Shown: positions 1-8,371 of the stretch, piece after piece | How the letters are laid out: each line of letters starts with the position of its first letter | How positions within the stretch are numbered: position 1 is the stretch's first letter | NCBI GenBank assembly: GCA_944363395.1 | Contig: CALVUC010000010.1 | Location: 1-50,584, forward strand | Length of the DNA stretch: 50,584 nucleotides | From: an uncultured Clostridia bacterium | GTDB lineage: Bacteria; Bacillota; Clostridia; Christensenellales; Borkfalkiaceae | Direction: 5' to 3' | Notes under the pieces: generated by a model | The model's database searches: none | Told to the model about the DNA's origin: nothing | Seen by the model: only the letters and a program-made list of their open reading frames with translations | Position numbers and translations under genes: made by a program

Positions 1-87
1 GAGGAGGCGGCGCAGCGCGGAGTGGGAAAGAACCGAACCTTTTCCCGCCGACGAAGCTCTCGACCGAAGGGAGAGATTGACGGCACC

Positions 88-123
88 AAAACCCCGCAGG
101 AGCCTCCGCTCCTGCGGGGTTTT
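88..123. terminator. Terminator-like perfect hairpin, repeat copy 1
   Basis: A 16-bp perfect stem (AAAACCCCGCAGGAGC pairing with GCTCCTGCGGGGTTTT) closes a 4-base CTCC loop. Flanking A and T runs make it a potential bidirectional intrinsic terminator. Confidence 0.7.
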
Positions 124-253
124 GACGTCCGTAAGATCGGAATGGAAAATTCCTTCGATTGCGCGCGAGGAGGCGGCGCAGCGCGGAGCGGGAAAGAGCC
201 GAACCTTTTCCCGCCGACGAAGCTCTCGACCGAAGGGAGAGATCGACGGCACC

Positions 254-289
254 AAAACCCCGCAGGAGCCTTCGCTCCTGCGGGGTTTT
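254..289. terminator. Terminator-like perfect hairpin, repeat copy 2
   Basis: Same 16-bp stem as at 88-123 with loop CTTC instead of CTCC; exactly 166 bases downstream of the first copy. Confidence 0.7.
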
Positions 290-345
290 GACGTCCGTAA
301 GATCGGAATGGAAAATTCCTTCGATTGCGTGCGAGGAGGCGGCAT

Positions 346-622
346 TGGTTTCGGGACTGTCCGCGCCGCCGCATCCTTTCATTTGAGCCCGTTTTCCGCA
401 GCCTGCCCGAAAGGACGCAGGCGGGAGGCTCATTCTCACATAAGCGCCCGAAGATGCGGCAGGGTAGCTTTGTAAAAATCACATGGTGTGCGGCATTTTG
501 TCCGGGGTTCTATACCGCCAAGCAGCCTTTCTGAGAGCGGCGCGCATAATTTGTGAGCAATGCATACAAAATGTGTGAGAAACAATTTTATTTATTTTCA
601 AGTAAAATGTTTCAGCAAAATG
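346..622. other. Intergenic leader, no gene seen
   Basis: No convincing coding frame or RNA gene is visible between the repeats and the arabinofuranosidase promoter. The 3' part turns AT-rich. The heptamer AAAATGT occurs at 568, 604 and 617, the last one abutting the -35 box, so it may be an operator for a sugar-responsive regulator. That is speculative. Confidence 0.4.
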
Positions 623-650
623 TTGACAAAACGCAAATCTCTGCTATAAT
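623..650 (+). promoter_or_regulatory. Sigma-A promoter of the GH51 gene
   Basis: TTGACA at 623-628, a 16-base spacer and TATAAT at 645-650 with an extended -10 (TGC before TATAAT). The leader of about 90 bases ends in an AAGGAGA Shine-Dalgarno at 737-743. Confidence 0.85.
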
Positions 651-746
651 ATGGGCGAGACCGATGGGGCGGGACCCCGAATTTGCACAGATCGGCCGAG
701 GGTGACTGACCCGTCCGCAGCTGCGGCGAAACAGACAAGGAGATGC

Positions 747-3350
747 ATGGTACATTACACGTTGGATGCAAAGAAGAAGGGTGTAGACATTTCCAAAGAG
801 CTCTACGGGATCTTTTTCGAGGACATCAACCAGTCCGCAGACGGCGGTCTGAACGCGGAGATGGTCATCAACAATTCGTTTGAATTCGCATATTTCAATT
901 ATGACGATTTCAACTGCGAAAGCCCCGTCGAAGCGCGCAGCGCAAACGGCTTCTATTGGGATATCTACGGCGCGGGTCCCAGATATATCGCGGACCGCGG
1001 CGGCATGAACCCCAACAACACGCACTACCTCGTTCTCAATGTGGGCGGGATCTACCATCTTGAAAATCCCGGCTATTATACGAACGGCGGGTATGACATC
1101 TATGGTATGCCCGTCTATAATAAGGAGACCTATCACTTCTCCATGTGGGTCAAGCGTATGGGCTTCAAGGGCGTCGCCAAGGTGTATATCCGCGGCGCGC
1201 ACGGCCGCCATACCACGATCGGCGAGATCGCCATTCCCGAGGGCGAAGAGGGGGACTGGATCAAGGTCTCTACGTCTGTCGTTGCCGAAAAGGACACGAT
1301 GGGCCGTCTTTGCATCGTCCTCGAGGGCAACGGCACGATCGGTATCGACTATGTTTCGCTGCTCCCCGCAACGACGTGGGGCGATCCCGATAAGTACCGC
1401 AACGGCAAGCTCTCGCCCCGTCTCGTGCAGGCGCTGAAGGACTGCCATCCCTCCTTCATCCGTTTCCCCGGCGGCTGCGTCGTCGAGGGCGACGTCTCCT
1501 TCGACTATCAGTATAAGTGGCGCAACACGGTGGGACCTCTGGAACAGAGAAAGCAGATCCCCAACGTCTGGCGCTATCTCCAGTCGTACGGCATCGGTTT
1601 CTATGAATATTTCTGCCTGTGCGAAGATCTCGGCGCGACGCCTCTGCCCGTGCTCCACTGCGGTCTGCTCTGCCAGATCCGTATGGGTGAGCAGCGCAAG
1701 ACGGGCTACCAGCGCATCATGCCCGGTACGCCCGCGTTCAAGACGGAGGTCATCGACAACGTCGCCGAGCTCATCTACTTCGCAAAGGGCGATGTTGCTT
1801 CGACCGACCCGAGAGAGGCGTATTGGGCAAAGGTGCGTTCCGATATGGGGCACCCCGCTCCCTTCGATCTGAAATACGTCGGCATCGGCAACGAGAACTG
1901 GGGCTACGAGTACTTCGATAACTTCGCGTCCTGCCTGCTCGGCGTGCGTCAGTACCGCTACAAGGGCAGAATGACCGATCTTCTGAAATTGTTCGACATC
2001 ACCGTCGTCACGTCGGCAGGCGTCGATATCCGTCCGCAGGACAGCAACGAGAGCTGGAAGGTCATCAACGAGAAGTACCGCGACATGATCGTGGACGAGC
2101 ACGTCTACAATTCCTACCAGTGGTTCATCGACAACACCAAGCGCTATGACTGCTATGACAGGACGGGTGCAAAGGTGTTTATGGGCGAGTACTCCATGCA
2201 CACGATGTCGGACGGCAGAGGCCGCCTGAACGGCGACAACAACCTGCGTTCCGCTCTTGCGGAAGCCGCATTCCTCACGGGCTGCGAGCGCAACTCCGAT
2301 GTCGTCAGGATGACCTGCTACGCGCCTCTGTTCGCATCCACGCTCAACTATCGCTGGACGCCCAACATGATCTGGTTCAACGCGCGCGAGGTCATGCTCA
2401 CGCCCAACTACTACGTCCAGCAGATGTTTGCCGCCAACGTCGGCAGTTACACCCTGAAGGACGTCGGCGAGGTCAACGACGACAATGCGGGAGGGCTGCT
2501 CTTCGGCGGTCACCGCACGGCAAGCGCCGTCAAGACGGTCACCGTCCGCGATCTCAAGTCGGGCAAGGAGCTCTATCATCACGACTTCAAGGACGGCATG
2601 GGGGGCTGGAAGGTCTATCCCAACTGCCGCGGCGGTCATATTGAAAACGGCGAACTCATCGTCGAGGAGAGCGACGCGTTCAACGGCTTCTACTACGACG
2701 ACGAAAAGTTCACCGACTGCGAAGTACTGATCGACTTCCGCAGGCTGTACGGCGAACAGTCCTTCATCGCAGGCGTCGGCGTCGCCGACGTGCGCGACGC
2801 GGGGACCATCGACTGCGCGGGCTTCTCCATCTGCTGTCAGTACGGCAAGAACCACAAGGGCTACGACGTTTCCTTCGACAAGCGCGTCGACTTCATGCGC
2901 ACCGTCTGCGAAATGATGGGCAAGGACAAATTCCTCGGGTACAGCCCGGAAGGCAACACCATCAAGCTCGAGTATACGCACAAGACCTTCACCGCCTATA
3001 TCCTGAAGGACGGCGAGTGGCATCAGGTGCTCTTCAAGAACATCTGGAAGGTCAACGAGCGCATTTTCCAGTCGGCTACGGTGGGCGACGACGGCAAGAT
3101 CTATCTGAAAGTCGTCAACGTTTCGGGCAGGGACGAGGAGATGGAGGCGGATCTCGTCGGCTTCGGCGACAGGACGAACGCGCACGTCACGACGCTTTGG
3201 CACGAGGACGTCACCGCCATCAATGAGATCGGCGTCCGCTACGGCAAGCAGCACAATATCGAGCCCGTCGAAAGCGACATTGCCATCGAAGGCAACGTCC
3301 TCAGAGCGACGGTCAAAAATAACAGCGTCTCGGTATTTGTCATCGAGTGA
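747..3350 (+). CDS. GH51 alpha-L-arabinofuranosidase, large form with inserted beta domain
   Basis: Predicted 867-residue glycoside hydrolase family 51 enzyme releasing terminal arabinofuranose from arabinan or arabinoxylan oligosaccharides. The GH51 barrel is marked by GIGNENWG (acid/base Glu383) and FMGEYS (nucleophile Glu481). After the catalytic part, about residues 610-760 look like a concanavalin-type or DUF1080-like beta-sandwich (HDFKDGMGGWKVY) before the C-terminal beta domain; this makes it longer than the usual 500-residue GH51. No signal peptide, so cytoplasmic. The start is the ATG at 747, seven bases after an AAGGAGA site. The gene stands alone between its own promoter and terminator. 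Substrate is inferred from the family only. Confidence 0.9.
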   Translation: MVHYTLDAKKKGVDISKELYGIFFEDINQSADGGLNAEMVINNSFEFAYFNYDDFNCESPVEARSANGFYWDIYGAGPRYIADRGGMNPNNTHYLVLNVGGIYHLENPGYYTNGGYDIYGMPVYNKETYHFSMWVKRMGFKGVAKVYIRGAHGRHTTIGEIAIPEGEEGDWIKVSTSVVAEKDTMGRLCIVLEGNGTIGIDYVSLLPATTWGDPDKYRNGKLSPRLVQALKDCHPSFIRFPGGCVVEGDVSFDYQYKWRNTVGPLEQRKQIPNVWRYLQSYGIGFYEYFCLCEDLGATPLPVLHCGLLCQIRMGEQRKTGYQRIMPGTPAFKTEVIDNVAELIYFAKGDVASTDPREAYWAKVRSDMGHPAPFDLKYVGIGNENWGYEYFDNFASCLLGVRQYRYKGRMTDLLKLFDITVVTSAGVDIRPQDSNESWKVINEKYRDMIVDEHVYNSYQWFIDNTKRYDCYDRTGAKVFMGEYSMHTMSDGRGRLNGDNNLRSALAEAAFLTGCERNSDVVRMTCYAPLFASTLNYRWTPNMIWFNAREVMLTPNYYVQQMFAANVGSYTLKDVGEVNDDNAGGLLFGGHRTASAVKTVTVRDLKSGKELYHHDFKDGMGGWKVYPNCRGGHIENGELIVEESDAFNGFYYDDEKFTDCEVLIDFRRLYGEQSFIAGVGVADVRDAGTIDCAGFSICCQYGKNHKGYDVSFDKRVDFMRTVCEMMGKDKFLGYSPEGNTIKLEYTHKTFTAYILKDGEWHQVLFKNIWKVNERIFQSATVGDDGKIYLKVVNVSGRDEEMEADLVGFGDRTNAHVTTLWHEDVTAINEIGVRYGKQHNIEPVESDIAIEGNVLRATVKNNSVSVFVIE

Positions 3351-3361
3351 CAAGAAATTTG

Positions 3362-3388
3362 ACGGCTCCCCGCGGGGAGCCGTTTTTT
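3362..3388 (+). terminator. Intrinsic terminator after the GH51 gene
   Basis: Perfect stem ACGGCTCCCC/GGGGAGCCGT with a GC centre, followed by TTTTTT. A second small hairpin (GCCCGCG-ATTTG-CGCGGGC) follows at 3392-3410. Confidence 0.9.
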
Positions 3389-3412
3389 CATGCCCGCGAT
3401 TTGCGCGGGCTT

Positions 3413-3441
3413 TCATATTTGCAGGTCTTGTCCCATATCAT
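3413..3441 (+). promoter_or_regulatory. Sigma-E-like promoter of the spoIIIA operon
   Basis: TCATATT at 3413-3419 fits the sigma-E -35 consensus (KMATATT) completely. After a 14-base spacer, CATATCAT at 3434-3441 fits the -10 (CATACANT) at six of eight places. In Bacillus subtilis spoIIIA is transcribed by sigma-E in the mother cell, so the match is expected. The -10 ends only five bases before the spoIIIAA ATG. Confidence 0.65.
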
Positions 3442-3446
3442 ATACC

Positions 3447-4286
3447 ATGCTTGAATTTCTTCCGCCGCGCATCGGCGAAGCCGTGCGGCATCTCGATCTT
3501 GGCTCGCTGTACGAACTCCGCATCCGTGCGGAGAAGCCGCTTGCCGCGAACATCGGCGGCGTCTATTGCTGGCTTGCGAGGAACGGTCCGTGCGAACGCG
3601 CGGAACACGCCATCGTCCCGACGGGGCAGGAGGTGGAGGACGCCGTCTTTGCGGCGAGCGGGTATTCCGTGTACTCCGTTGCCGATCAGCTCCGACAGGG
3701 CTTTCTGACGGGCGCGTGCGGCGAGCGGATCGGCGTATGCGGGACGTTCGTCTACGAAGGGGGGAGCGTGCTCTCCGTCCGTGCGGTGACGTCGCTGTGC
3801 GTGCGCATCCCGCATACCGTGGAGGGCTGTGCGGAGGCGATCTATGCCCGCTGCCTTTCCGATAAACTGCGCTCCGTCCTCATCCTCTCGCCGCCGGGCG
3901 AGGGAAAGACGACCATGCTGCGCGACCTTGCGCGCCTCGTGTCCGTGCGCCGCTCACTCAACATTCTCGTCAGCGACGAGAGAGGGGAGCTTTCGGCGGG
4001 GGATCTCGGCAGGACGGCGGACGTCATCCGTCATGCGGACAAACTGACGGCGTTTACGGCGGGCATCCGTGCGATGCGCCCCGATCTCATCGTCACGGAC
4101 GAACTGCTGCCCGAGGACTATGCGGCGGTGCGCAGGGCGATGGAGGGCGGGGTCTGCGTGTTTGCGTCGGCGCACCTGAAGCGGGTGTGCGACGTGCCGC
4201 AAAAATTGTTTGAGCGGTACGTCCTTCTCGACGGGGTCGGGCGGGTCGGCGCGGTGTGCGGGGCGGACGGCAATGCTCTGGCTTAA
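3447..4286 (+). CDS. spoIIIAA: Stage III sporulation protein AA (mother-cell ATPase)
   Basis: 279-residue secretion-type ATPase that powers the SpoIIIA-SpoIIQ feeding-tube channel between mother cell and forespore. A Walker A motif (SPPGEGKTTML) lies near residue 150, and SDERGEL follows as in other SpoIIIAA proteins. It opens an eight-gene operon in which all genes but the last overlap or touch. The ATG at 3447 is chosen because the upstream extension would run through the promoter and hairpin. No Shine-Dalgarno precedes it and the -10 ends five bases upstream, so the message may be leaderless. Confidence 0.95.
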   Translation: MLEFLPPRIGEAVRHLDLGSLYELRIRAEKPLAANIGGVYCWLARNGPCERAEHAIVPTGQEVEDAVFAASGYSVYSVADQLRQGFLTGACGERIGVCGTFVYEGGSVLSVRAVTSLCVRIPHTVEGCAEAIYARCLSDKLRSVLILSPPGEGKTTMLRDLARLVSVRRSLNILVSDERGELSAGDLGRTADVIRHADKLTAFTAGIRAMRPDLIVTDELLPEDYAAVRRAMEGGVCVFASAHLKRVCDVPQKLFERYVLLDGVGRVGAVCGADGNALA

Positions 4287-4743
4287 AGTCGCCCTCGCCC
4301 TGTGCGTGATCGCCTTCGGCACCTTTCTCGGGTATGCCGCCGCGGGGAAATACCGCAGCCGCGCGCAGTTCTTTGTGCAGCTTCACGACTTTAACGAGCG
4401 CTATCTCTCCGAACTCGGTTACGCGCGCAAGCCTCTGGGCGAGCTGCTGCGCTCCTTTGACGCAAGGGGAGATTTCAAAAAAATGCTCGATGCGTTTGCT
4501 GTCGAGCGTCGGACGGAAGTCAAATTTTCCTATCTCACGGCGGAGGAGCGGGAGAATTGCAGGAACTACCTTTCCCAACTCGGACGGGGGGACGCCCGAT
4601 CCCAGCGCGATGCGTTCGGCGCGCGGCGGGCGGAACTCGGCGAGAAAAAGAAGGTCTGCGCCGGGCAAGCAAAGGAGAAGGGGGCGCTCTATACCAAGCT
4701 CGGTCTGATGGCGGGGCTTGCCTTTGTCATTCTCATTGTCTGA
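4273..4743 (+). CDS. spoIIIAB: Stage III sporulation protein AB
   Basis: 156-residue membrane protein of the SpoIIIA channel in the outer forespore membrane. It has an N-terminal transmembrane segment (LWLKVALALCVIAFGTFLGY), a charged helical body of the SpoIIIAB type (GYAAAGKYRSR, LGELLRSFD) and a C-terminal hydrophobic helix (GLMAGLAFVILIV). It resembles type II secretion GspF-like proteins in the family literature. The ATG overlaps the end of spoIIIAA by 14 bases, which implies translational coupling. Confidence 0.93.
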   Translation: MLWLKVALALCVIAFGTFLGYAAAGKYRSRAQFFVQLHDFNERYLSELGYARKPLGELLRSFDARGDFKKMLDAFAVERRTEVKFSYLTAEERENCRNYLSQLGRGDARSQRDAFGARRAELGEKKKVCAGQAKEKGALYTKLGLMAGLAFVILIV

Positions 4744-4940
4744 TGGATATTTCGATCATTTTCAAACTTGCGGCGGTCGGCATCATCGTGACCATCGTCT
4801 GCCAGGTGCTCAAAAAATCGGACAGGGACGACATCTCCACCGTTGTCTCCATTGTTGGGCTCGTCATTGCGCTCACCATCGCCGTTACGATGATCGGCGA
4901 TCTGTTTGAGACGGTGCGCGAGATCTTCGGCGTGTTATGA
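4743..4940 (+). CDS. spoIIIAC: Stage III sporulation protein AC
   Basis: 65-residue protein with two hydrophobic segments (IIFKLAAVGIIVTIVCQVL and VVSIVGLVIALTIAVTMI) separated by the polar KKSDRDD turn, the usual SpoIIIAC layout and length. It is an integral membrane part of the SpoIIIA channel. Its ATG shares a base with the spoIIIAB stop (TGATG). Confidence 0.95.
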   Translation: MDISIIFKLAAVGIIVTIVCQVLKKSDRDDISTVVSIVGLVIALTIAVTMIGDLFETVREIFGVL

Positions 4941-5332
4941 CCGTCTTTCAGCTCGTCGGGATCGCCTTTGCGACCGCGGTCGCCGCCATCCTCGTCAAAG
5001 CGACAAAGCCCGAACTCGCGCTCGCGATCACGGTGGCGGGCGGCGTCATCCTTGTATTGTTCGGGCTGGAACTCTTCCGCGGCAGCGTGGGGATCTTTGC
5101 CGAGATCGCCGAGACGACGGGGCTGAGCGCCGCGATCGTCAAAACGCTGTTAAAGATGGTCGGCATCGGCTATATCGTCGAATTCAGCGCGGGGATCCTG
5201 CGCGATTTCGGGCAGGACGCTCTGTCGGACAAGCTCGTATTTTGCGGGAAGATCGTCATTCTCGTGCTCTCCGTTCCCATTCTGGAGAGCGTATTGGAAC
5301 TTCTGAACGACTTGCTGAGGCTCATTGCATGA
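4937..5332 (+). CDS. spoIIIAD: Stage III sporulation protein AD
   Basis: 131-residue polytopic membrane protein of the SpoIIIA channel, homologous in part to SpoIIIAC. Hydrophobic stretches at roughly residues 3-20, 28-50 and 95-115 frame the family sequence TLLKMVGIGYIVEFSAGILRD. An ATGA overlap joins it to spoIIIAC. Confidence 0.95.
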   Translation: MTVFQLVGIAFATAVAAILVKATKPELALAITVAGGVILVLFGLELFRGSVGIFAEIAETTGLSAAIVKTLLKMVGIGYIVEFSAGILRDFGQDALSDKLVFCGKIVILVLSVPILESVLELLNDLLRLIA

Positions 5333-6543
5333 AACGCTCACGCCTGAAACGCACCAAACGCGTCCGCTGCCTTCTCATTTTTGCGGCGCTCCTGCTGCTT
5401 GCCGCCTGCGTCCTGTGCGGCGCTTCGCCCGTGGCGGCAGCGGCGTTCACTGCGGAGGAAGAGGAGGCGATCGCAGAACTCCGCGCAAAAGCGGAGGAAC
5501 TGCTGAAGGCGCTCGATACGCAGGAGCTGGAGGCGTACCTAAAGACGCTGCCGGACTTTGAAAAGACGCAGCTCAAAGAAGTGCTCGCGCGCCTCGTGAC
5601 GGGGGACTTCGCGCTCGACTATTCCTCGCTGCTCTCCTCCGTCCTTGCGCTCGTGTGGGAAGAGGGGAAGGTCATGCTGCCCGCGCTCGCGGTCATCATA
5701 GCGGTCACGCTGCTGTGCGGGGTGCTCACTTCGGAAAAGAGCGGCGTTTTGCACGATTCGATGGCGGGCGTCATCCGCTTTGCTGCATACGTCTCCGTCG
5801 GCGCGGCGCTGCTCTCCGTGCTCATCTCCGTCCTGCAGGCGGGCTTTTCCGCCATGCAGGAAATGCAGCGGCAGATGGAACTTGTCTATCCGCTGCTCCT
5901 GACGCTGATGGCGGCGAGCGGCGGCGCGGTCTCTGCGGGGATATTCCGTCCCGCGGTCGCCTTTCTTTCGGGCGCGGTGTGCGAGATGTTCACTTCCGTC
6001 GTCCTGCCGACATCGGTCGCCGTCATCGTCCTCGCGTTCGCGGGCAATCTCTCGGACGACGTCAAGACGGCAAAACTCGGCGATTTTTTCAAGAGCGTCA
6101 ACAAGTGGATTATCGGGCTTGCGCTCGGCATCCTCGGGATCTTCCTCACCGTGCAGGGCATTGCCGCGGCGCAGTACGACGGCATATCCCTGCGTGCGGC
6201 AAAGTACCTTGTCTCCGGTTCCGTTCCCATCGTGGGCGGCTTTCTTTCCGGAGGGGCGGAGCTCGTGCTTGCGGGCAGCGCGCTCATCAAGAATGCGCTC
6301 GGATGCTTTGCCGTCTTTCTTTTGTTCGGCGCCATCCTGCGCCCCGTATTGCTCTTTGCCGCTTTCCAGCTCTTCCTCAGGCTGTGCGCCGCCGTTGCGG
6401 AGCCCGTCGGCGGGCGCATCTCCGCCTTTTTGTCCCGCCTTGCTTCCGACTGCGGATTCTTTGTCGCGGGGCTGCTGTGCATCGCCTTTCTCTATTTTCT
6501 GACGCTCGTGCTGCTCGTCTGCTCGGCGGGGGTGATCGTATGA
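5329..6543 (+). CDS. spoIIIAE: Stage III sporulation protein AE
   Basis: 404-residue polytopic membrane protein of the feeding-tube complex. It has an N-terminal signal-like segment (LLIFAALLLLAACVLCGASP), an acidic helical lumenal region up to about residue 90, and then seven or so transmembrane helices ending in LLCIAFLYFLTLVLLVCSAGVIV. The start at 5329 follows from the ATGA overlap with spoIIIAD; upstream in-frame sequence belongs to a shadow frame. Confidence 0.95.
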   Translation: MKRSRLKRTKRVRCLLIFAALLLLAACVLCGASPVAAAAFTAEEEEAIAELRAKAEELLKALDTQELEAYLKTLPDFEKTQLKEVLARLVTGDFALDYSSLLSSVLALVWEEGKVMLPALAVIIAVTLLCGVLTSEKSGVLHDSMAGVIRFAAYVSVGAALLSVLISVLQAGFSAMQEMQRQMELVYPLLLTLMAASGGAVSAGIFRPAVAFLSGAVCEMFTSVVLPTSVAVIVLAFAGNLSDDVKTAKLGDFFKSVNKWIIGLALGILGIFLTVQGIAAAQYDGISLRAAKYLVSGSVPIVGGFLSGGAELVLAGSALIKNALGCFAVFLLFGAILRPVLLFAAFQLFLRLCAAVAEPVGGRISAFLSRLASDCGFFVAGLLCIAFLYFLTLVLLVCSAGVIV

Positions 6544-6998
6544 AGGCATATATCCTCTCCGTTGTCGGCGCGGTGCTGCTCTCTGCCGTGATCGCCGTCA
6601 TCGCGCCCTCCGGCAAGACGGGAAAATTTCTGCGCGGCGCAACGCGGCTCGTAACGCTCTTTGTCCTGCTTTCGCCGCTCAAAGAACTGCTCGGCGAGAC
6701 GCCGCTCTCCGTCGGCTCCTCTTCCTCTTTGCAGGCGGACGAAGAATATCTCTCCTACTGCGCGCGGGAACTCGCGGCGGAGGACGAGCAGGCGATCGGG
6801 GCGTGGATCCTGGAGGAATACGGAGCGGAGAGCGTGGTGCGGGTGGAGCGCAATGCGGATGCGACATTTTCCTATCAAAAAATCGCCGTGGAACTTTGCG
6901 GCGGCGGAATATCCGGCGGGGACGAGCATATATATATCATAGCGGAGATCGAAGCGGCGCTCGAAGAACGCTTCGGCTGCGATGCGGAGGTCGTATGA
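6540..6998 (+). CDS. spoIIIAF: Stage III sporulation protein AF
   Basis: 152-residue SpoIIIA channel component. Two N-terminal transmembrane helices (YILSVVGAVLLSAVIAVIAP and TRLVTLFVLLSPLKELL) are followed by a soluble alpha/beta domain ending in YIIAEIEAALEERFGCDAEVV, as in the ring-building fold shared by SpoIIIAF and SpoIIIAG. It overlaps spoIIIAE by four bases. Confidence 0.93.
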   Translation: MKAYILSVVGAVLLSAVIAVIAPSGKTGKFLRGATRLVTLFVLLSPLKELLGETPLSVGSSSSLQADEEYLSYCARELAAEDEQAIGAWILEEYGAESVVRVERNADATFSYQKIAVELCGGGISGGDEHIYIIAEIEAALEERFGCDAEVV

Positions 6999-7354
6999 CG
7001 GAAGTTCTGAAAAAGCTGCGCGCAAACAGGACCGCCCGCATCCTTCTGATCGCCGCGATCGCCCTTGCGCTGCTGCTTGCGTGCTGGTGCGTATTCGGCA
7101 GCGGGCAGAAGGACGCGTCGGCGGGATATGTCGCAACGGAAGAGGAAGCGCGCATCGCTTCGATGCTCTCCGGGATCGAGGGCGTGCGGGAGGTCCGCGT
7201 GTTGATCGCCGAGGAGGACGGAAAGCCCGTCTCCGCCGTCGTCATGTTCACCGGGGAGGACGGGATCCTCGTGCGGCTCAGGCTCACGCAGGTGACGGCG
7301 CGCGCGCTGGGGCTTTCGGACGGCAGCGTCCATGTGTACCCGTCGGGAAAATAG
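6995..7354 (+). CDS. spoIIIAG: Stage III sporulation protein AG
   Basis: 119-residue protein with one transmembrane helix (ILLIAAIALALLLACWCVF, residues about 15-33) and a small intermembrane domain (EEARIASMLSGIEGVREVRVLIAEEDGKP). That domain is the ring-building motif that oligomerises into the channel ring. It is shorter than the B. subtilis protein (about 230 residues) because the ring insertion is reduced. It overlaps spoIIIAF by four bases. Confidence 0.92.
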   Translation: MTEVLKKLRANRTARILLIAAIALALLLACWCVFGSGQKDASAGYVATEEEARIASMLSGIEGVREVRVLIAEEDGKPVSAVVMFTGEDGILVRLRLTQVTARALGLSDGSVHVYPSGK

Positions 7355-7402
7355 GCGCGCCGCTTTTCAAAACCGGAAATCTGAAAAGGAAGGAGAATAT
7401 CT

Positions 7403-7882
7403 ATGTCCAACACCAAAAAGATCGCCCTGATGTCGACGCTCGTATTGCTGCTCGCCGTGACGGCGGTATGCAACTTCGTCCTCGCCGGCACACAGTCCGA
7501 GGGCGTCGACGCCGCCGTCGAAGCCAACTACTTCACGACCTACCGCGCCGACCGCAACACGACGCGCAGCGAAGAATTCGTGCAGCTCGACAGCGTTATC
7601 TCTGCCTATGAGCCGGGTACGGAGGAGTATGACGCCGCCGTCGCGCGCAAGCAGGAACTCGTCGAAATGATGGAGGATGAACTCATCATGGAATCCATCA
7701 TCAAGACGATGGGCTTTTCCGACGCTGCCGTCGCGATCGGGGACGGGGAAAACATCAACGTGTTCGTCAATTCCTCCGAACTGACGAGCGAAATGGTCAC
7801 CAAGATCTTCTATGTCCTCGAAGTGGAACAAAAAGTCCGTGACGGAAATATTATAATTATGCCCGTTTACGCGGAAAGTTGA
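7403..7882 (+). CDS. spoIIIAH: Stage III sporulation protein AH
   Basis: 159-residue single-pass protein (helix at about residues 8-28) whose soluble domain faces the forespore and in B. subtilis zippers with SpoIIQ. Seen here are the helical TEEYDAAVARKQELVEMMEDE stretch and the ring-building beta core (INVFVNSSELTSEMVTKIFYVL). It is separated from spoIIIAG by 48 bases and has a strong GGAAGGAGA ribosome site. It is the last gene of the operon, with no obvious terminator before the next promoter. Confidence 0.93.
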   Translation: MSNTKKIALMSTLVLLLAVTAVCNFVLAGTQSEGVDAAVEANYFTTYRADRNTTRSEEFVQLDSVISAYEPGTEEYDAAVARKQELVEMMEDELIMESIIKTMGFSDAAVAIGDGENINVFVNSSELTSEMVTKIFYVLEVEQKVRDGNIIIMPVYAES

Positions 7883-7911
7883 AAAAAATAGTGGTAAAAT
7901 CTGAAAAGTTG

Positions 7912-7920
7912 TGCTATAAT
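7912..7920 (+). promoter_or_regulatory. Extended -10 promoter of the Asp23 gene
   Basis: TGC directly before TATAAT (7915-7920) gives an extended -10; no good -35 is seen at 17 bases. It overlaps an alternative in-frame start at 7919, so translation must begin at 7940. Confidence 0.65.
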
Positions 7921-7939
7921 GGTGGAAAAGGAGACTGTT

Positions 7940-8314
7940 ATGGCAAGCATCAGATATAACCCCAACGGTCAGAAGGGAAAGATCACTTACAATTCCGATA
8001 TCGTGAGCGGGATCGCCGCGCTCAGCCTGCGTGAAACGGAGGGGATCGAACTCGTCTCTTCCAAGAACAACGGGATCAAGGTCTGCTTTGAAAAGGAGGG
8101 TGTCTTTGTCGACATCTCCGTCATCGCGCACTACGGCTACAAGGTCCCGGAACTTGCGTTCCGCATCCAGCAGAACATCAAGCAGATGGTGGAGTCGATG
8201 ACGAAGTACAAGATCGCCAAAGTGGACGTTCATGTCACGAGCGTCATTTTCTCCGCGCCCAAGGCGCAGCCGCCTGTGGAGCAGACGCCTGCGGAACAGC
8301 CTGCAAACGCATAA
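7940..8314 (+). CDS. Asp23/Gls24 family envelope stress protein
   Basis: 124-residue DUF322 protein; the family motifs IVSGIAALSLRETEGIELV and VDISVIAHYGYKVPELAFRIQQNIKQMVESMT are clear. Members are small cytosolic or membrane-associated proteins linked to cell-envelope homeostasis. In clostridia one copy routinely sits just before nusB, as here. The C-terminus is Pro/Gln-rich (PKAQPPVEQTPAEQP). The start at 7940 has an AAGGAGA site at 7928-7934. Confidence 0.92.
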   Translation: MASIRYNPNGQKGKITYNSDIVSGIAALSLRETEGIELVSSKNNGIKVCFEKEGVFVDISVIAHYGYKVPELAFRIQQNIKQMVESMTKYKIAKVDVHVTSVIFSAPKAQPPVEQTPAEQPANA

Positions 8315-8371
8315 AAAAAGCTCGTTCCCTCTCGCTTGCGAGGGGGAATGCTTGCATGAGGAACATACGCT

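Larger units (their letters stand above)
1..345. repeat. 166-bp tandem repeat, two copies plus a partial third
   Basis: Bases 1-166 recur nearly identically at 167-332, and the start of a third copy (GAGGAGGCGGC) begins at 333 and breaks off near 344. Each full copy has a GC-rich front part and a central perfect hairpin (88-123 and 254-289), followed by the same GACGTCCGTAAGATCGGAAT tail. Copies differ at only a few bases, mostly in the hairpin loop (CTCC against CTTC). The array may extend left of the window. No protein reading frame in it looks real. It could be a duplicated 3' gene end with terminator, or a family of small transcribed repeats. Confidence 0.85.

Noticed and set aside
1-345. 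CRISPR array
   Set aside because: The repeats are 166 bases long and contiguous, with no short repeats and unique spacers and no cas genes nearby.
612-3416. Long minus-strand open frame opposite the arabinofuranosidase
   Set aside because: It is an antisense shadow of a GC-rich gene; the plus frame has catalytic motifs, promoter, ribosome site and terminator, the minus frame has none.
5539-6549. Minus-strand frame opposite spoIIIAE
   Set aside because: Low-complexity Arg/Asp/Glu/Gly composition typical of antisense GC-rich DNA.
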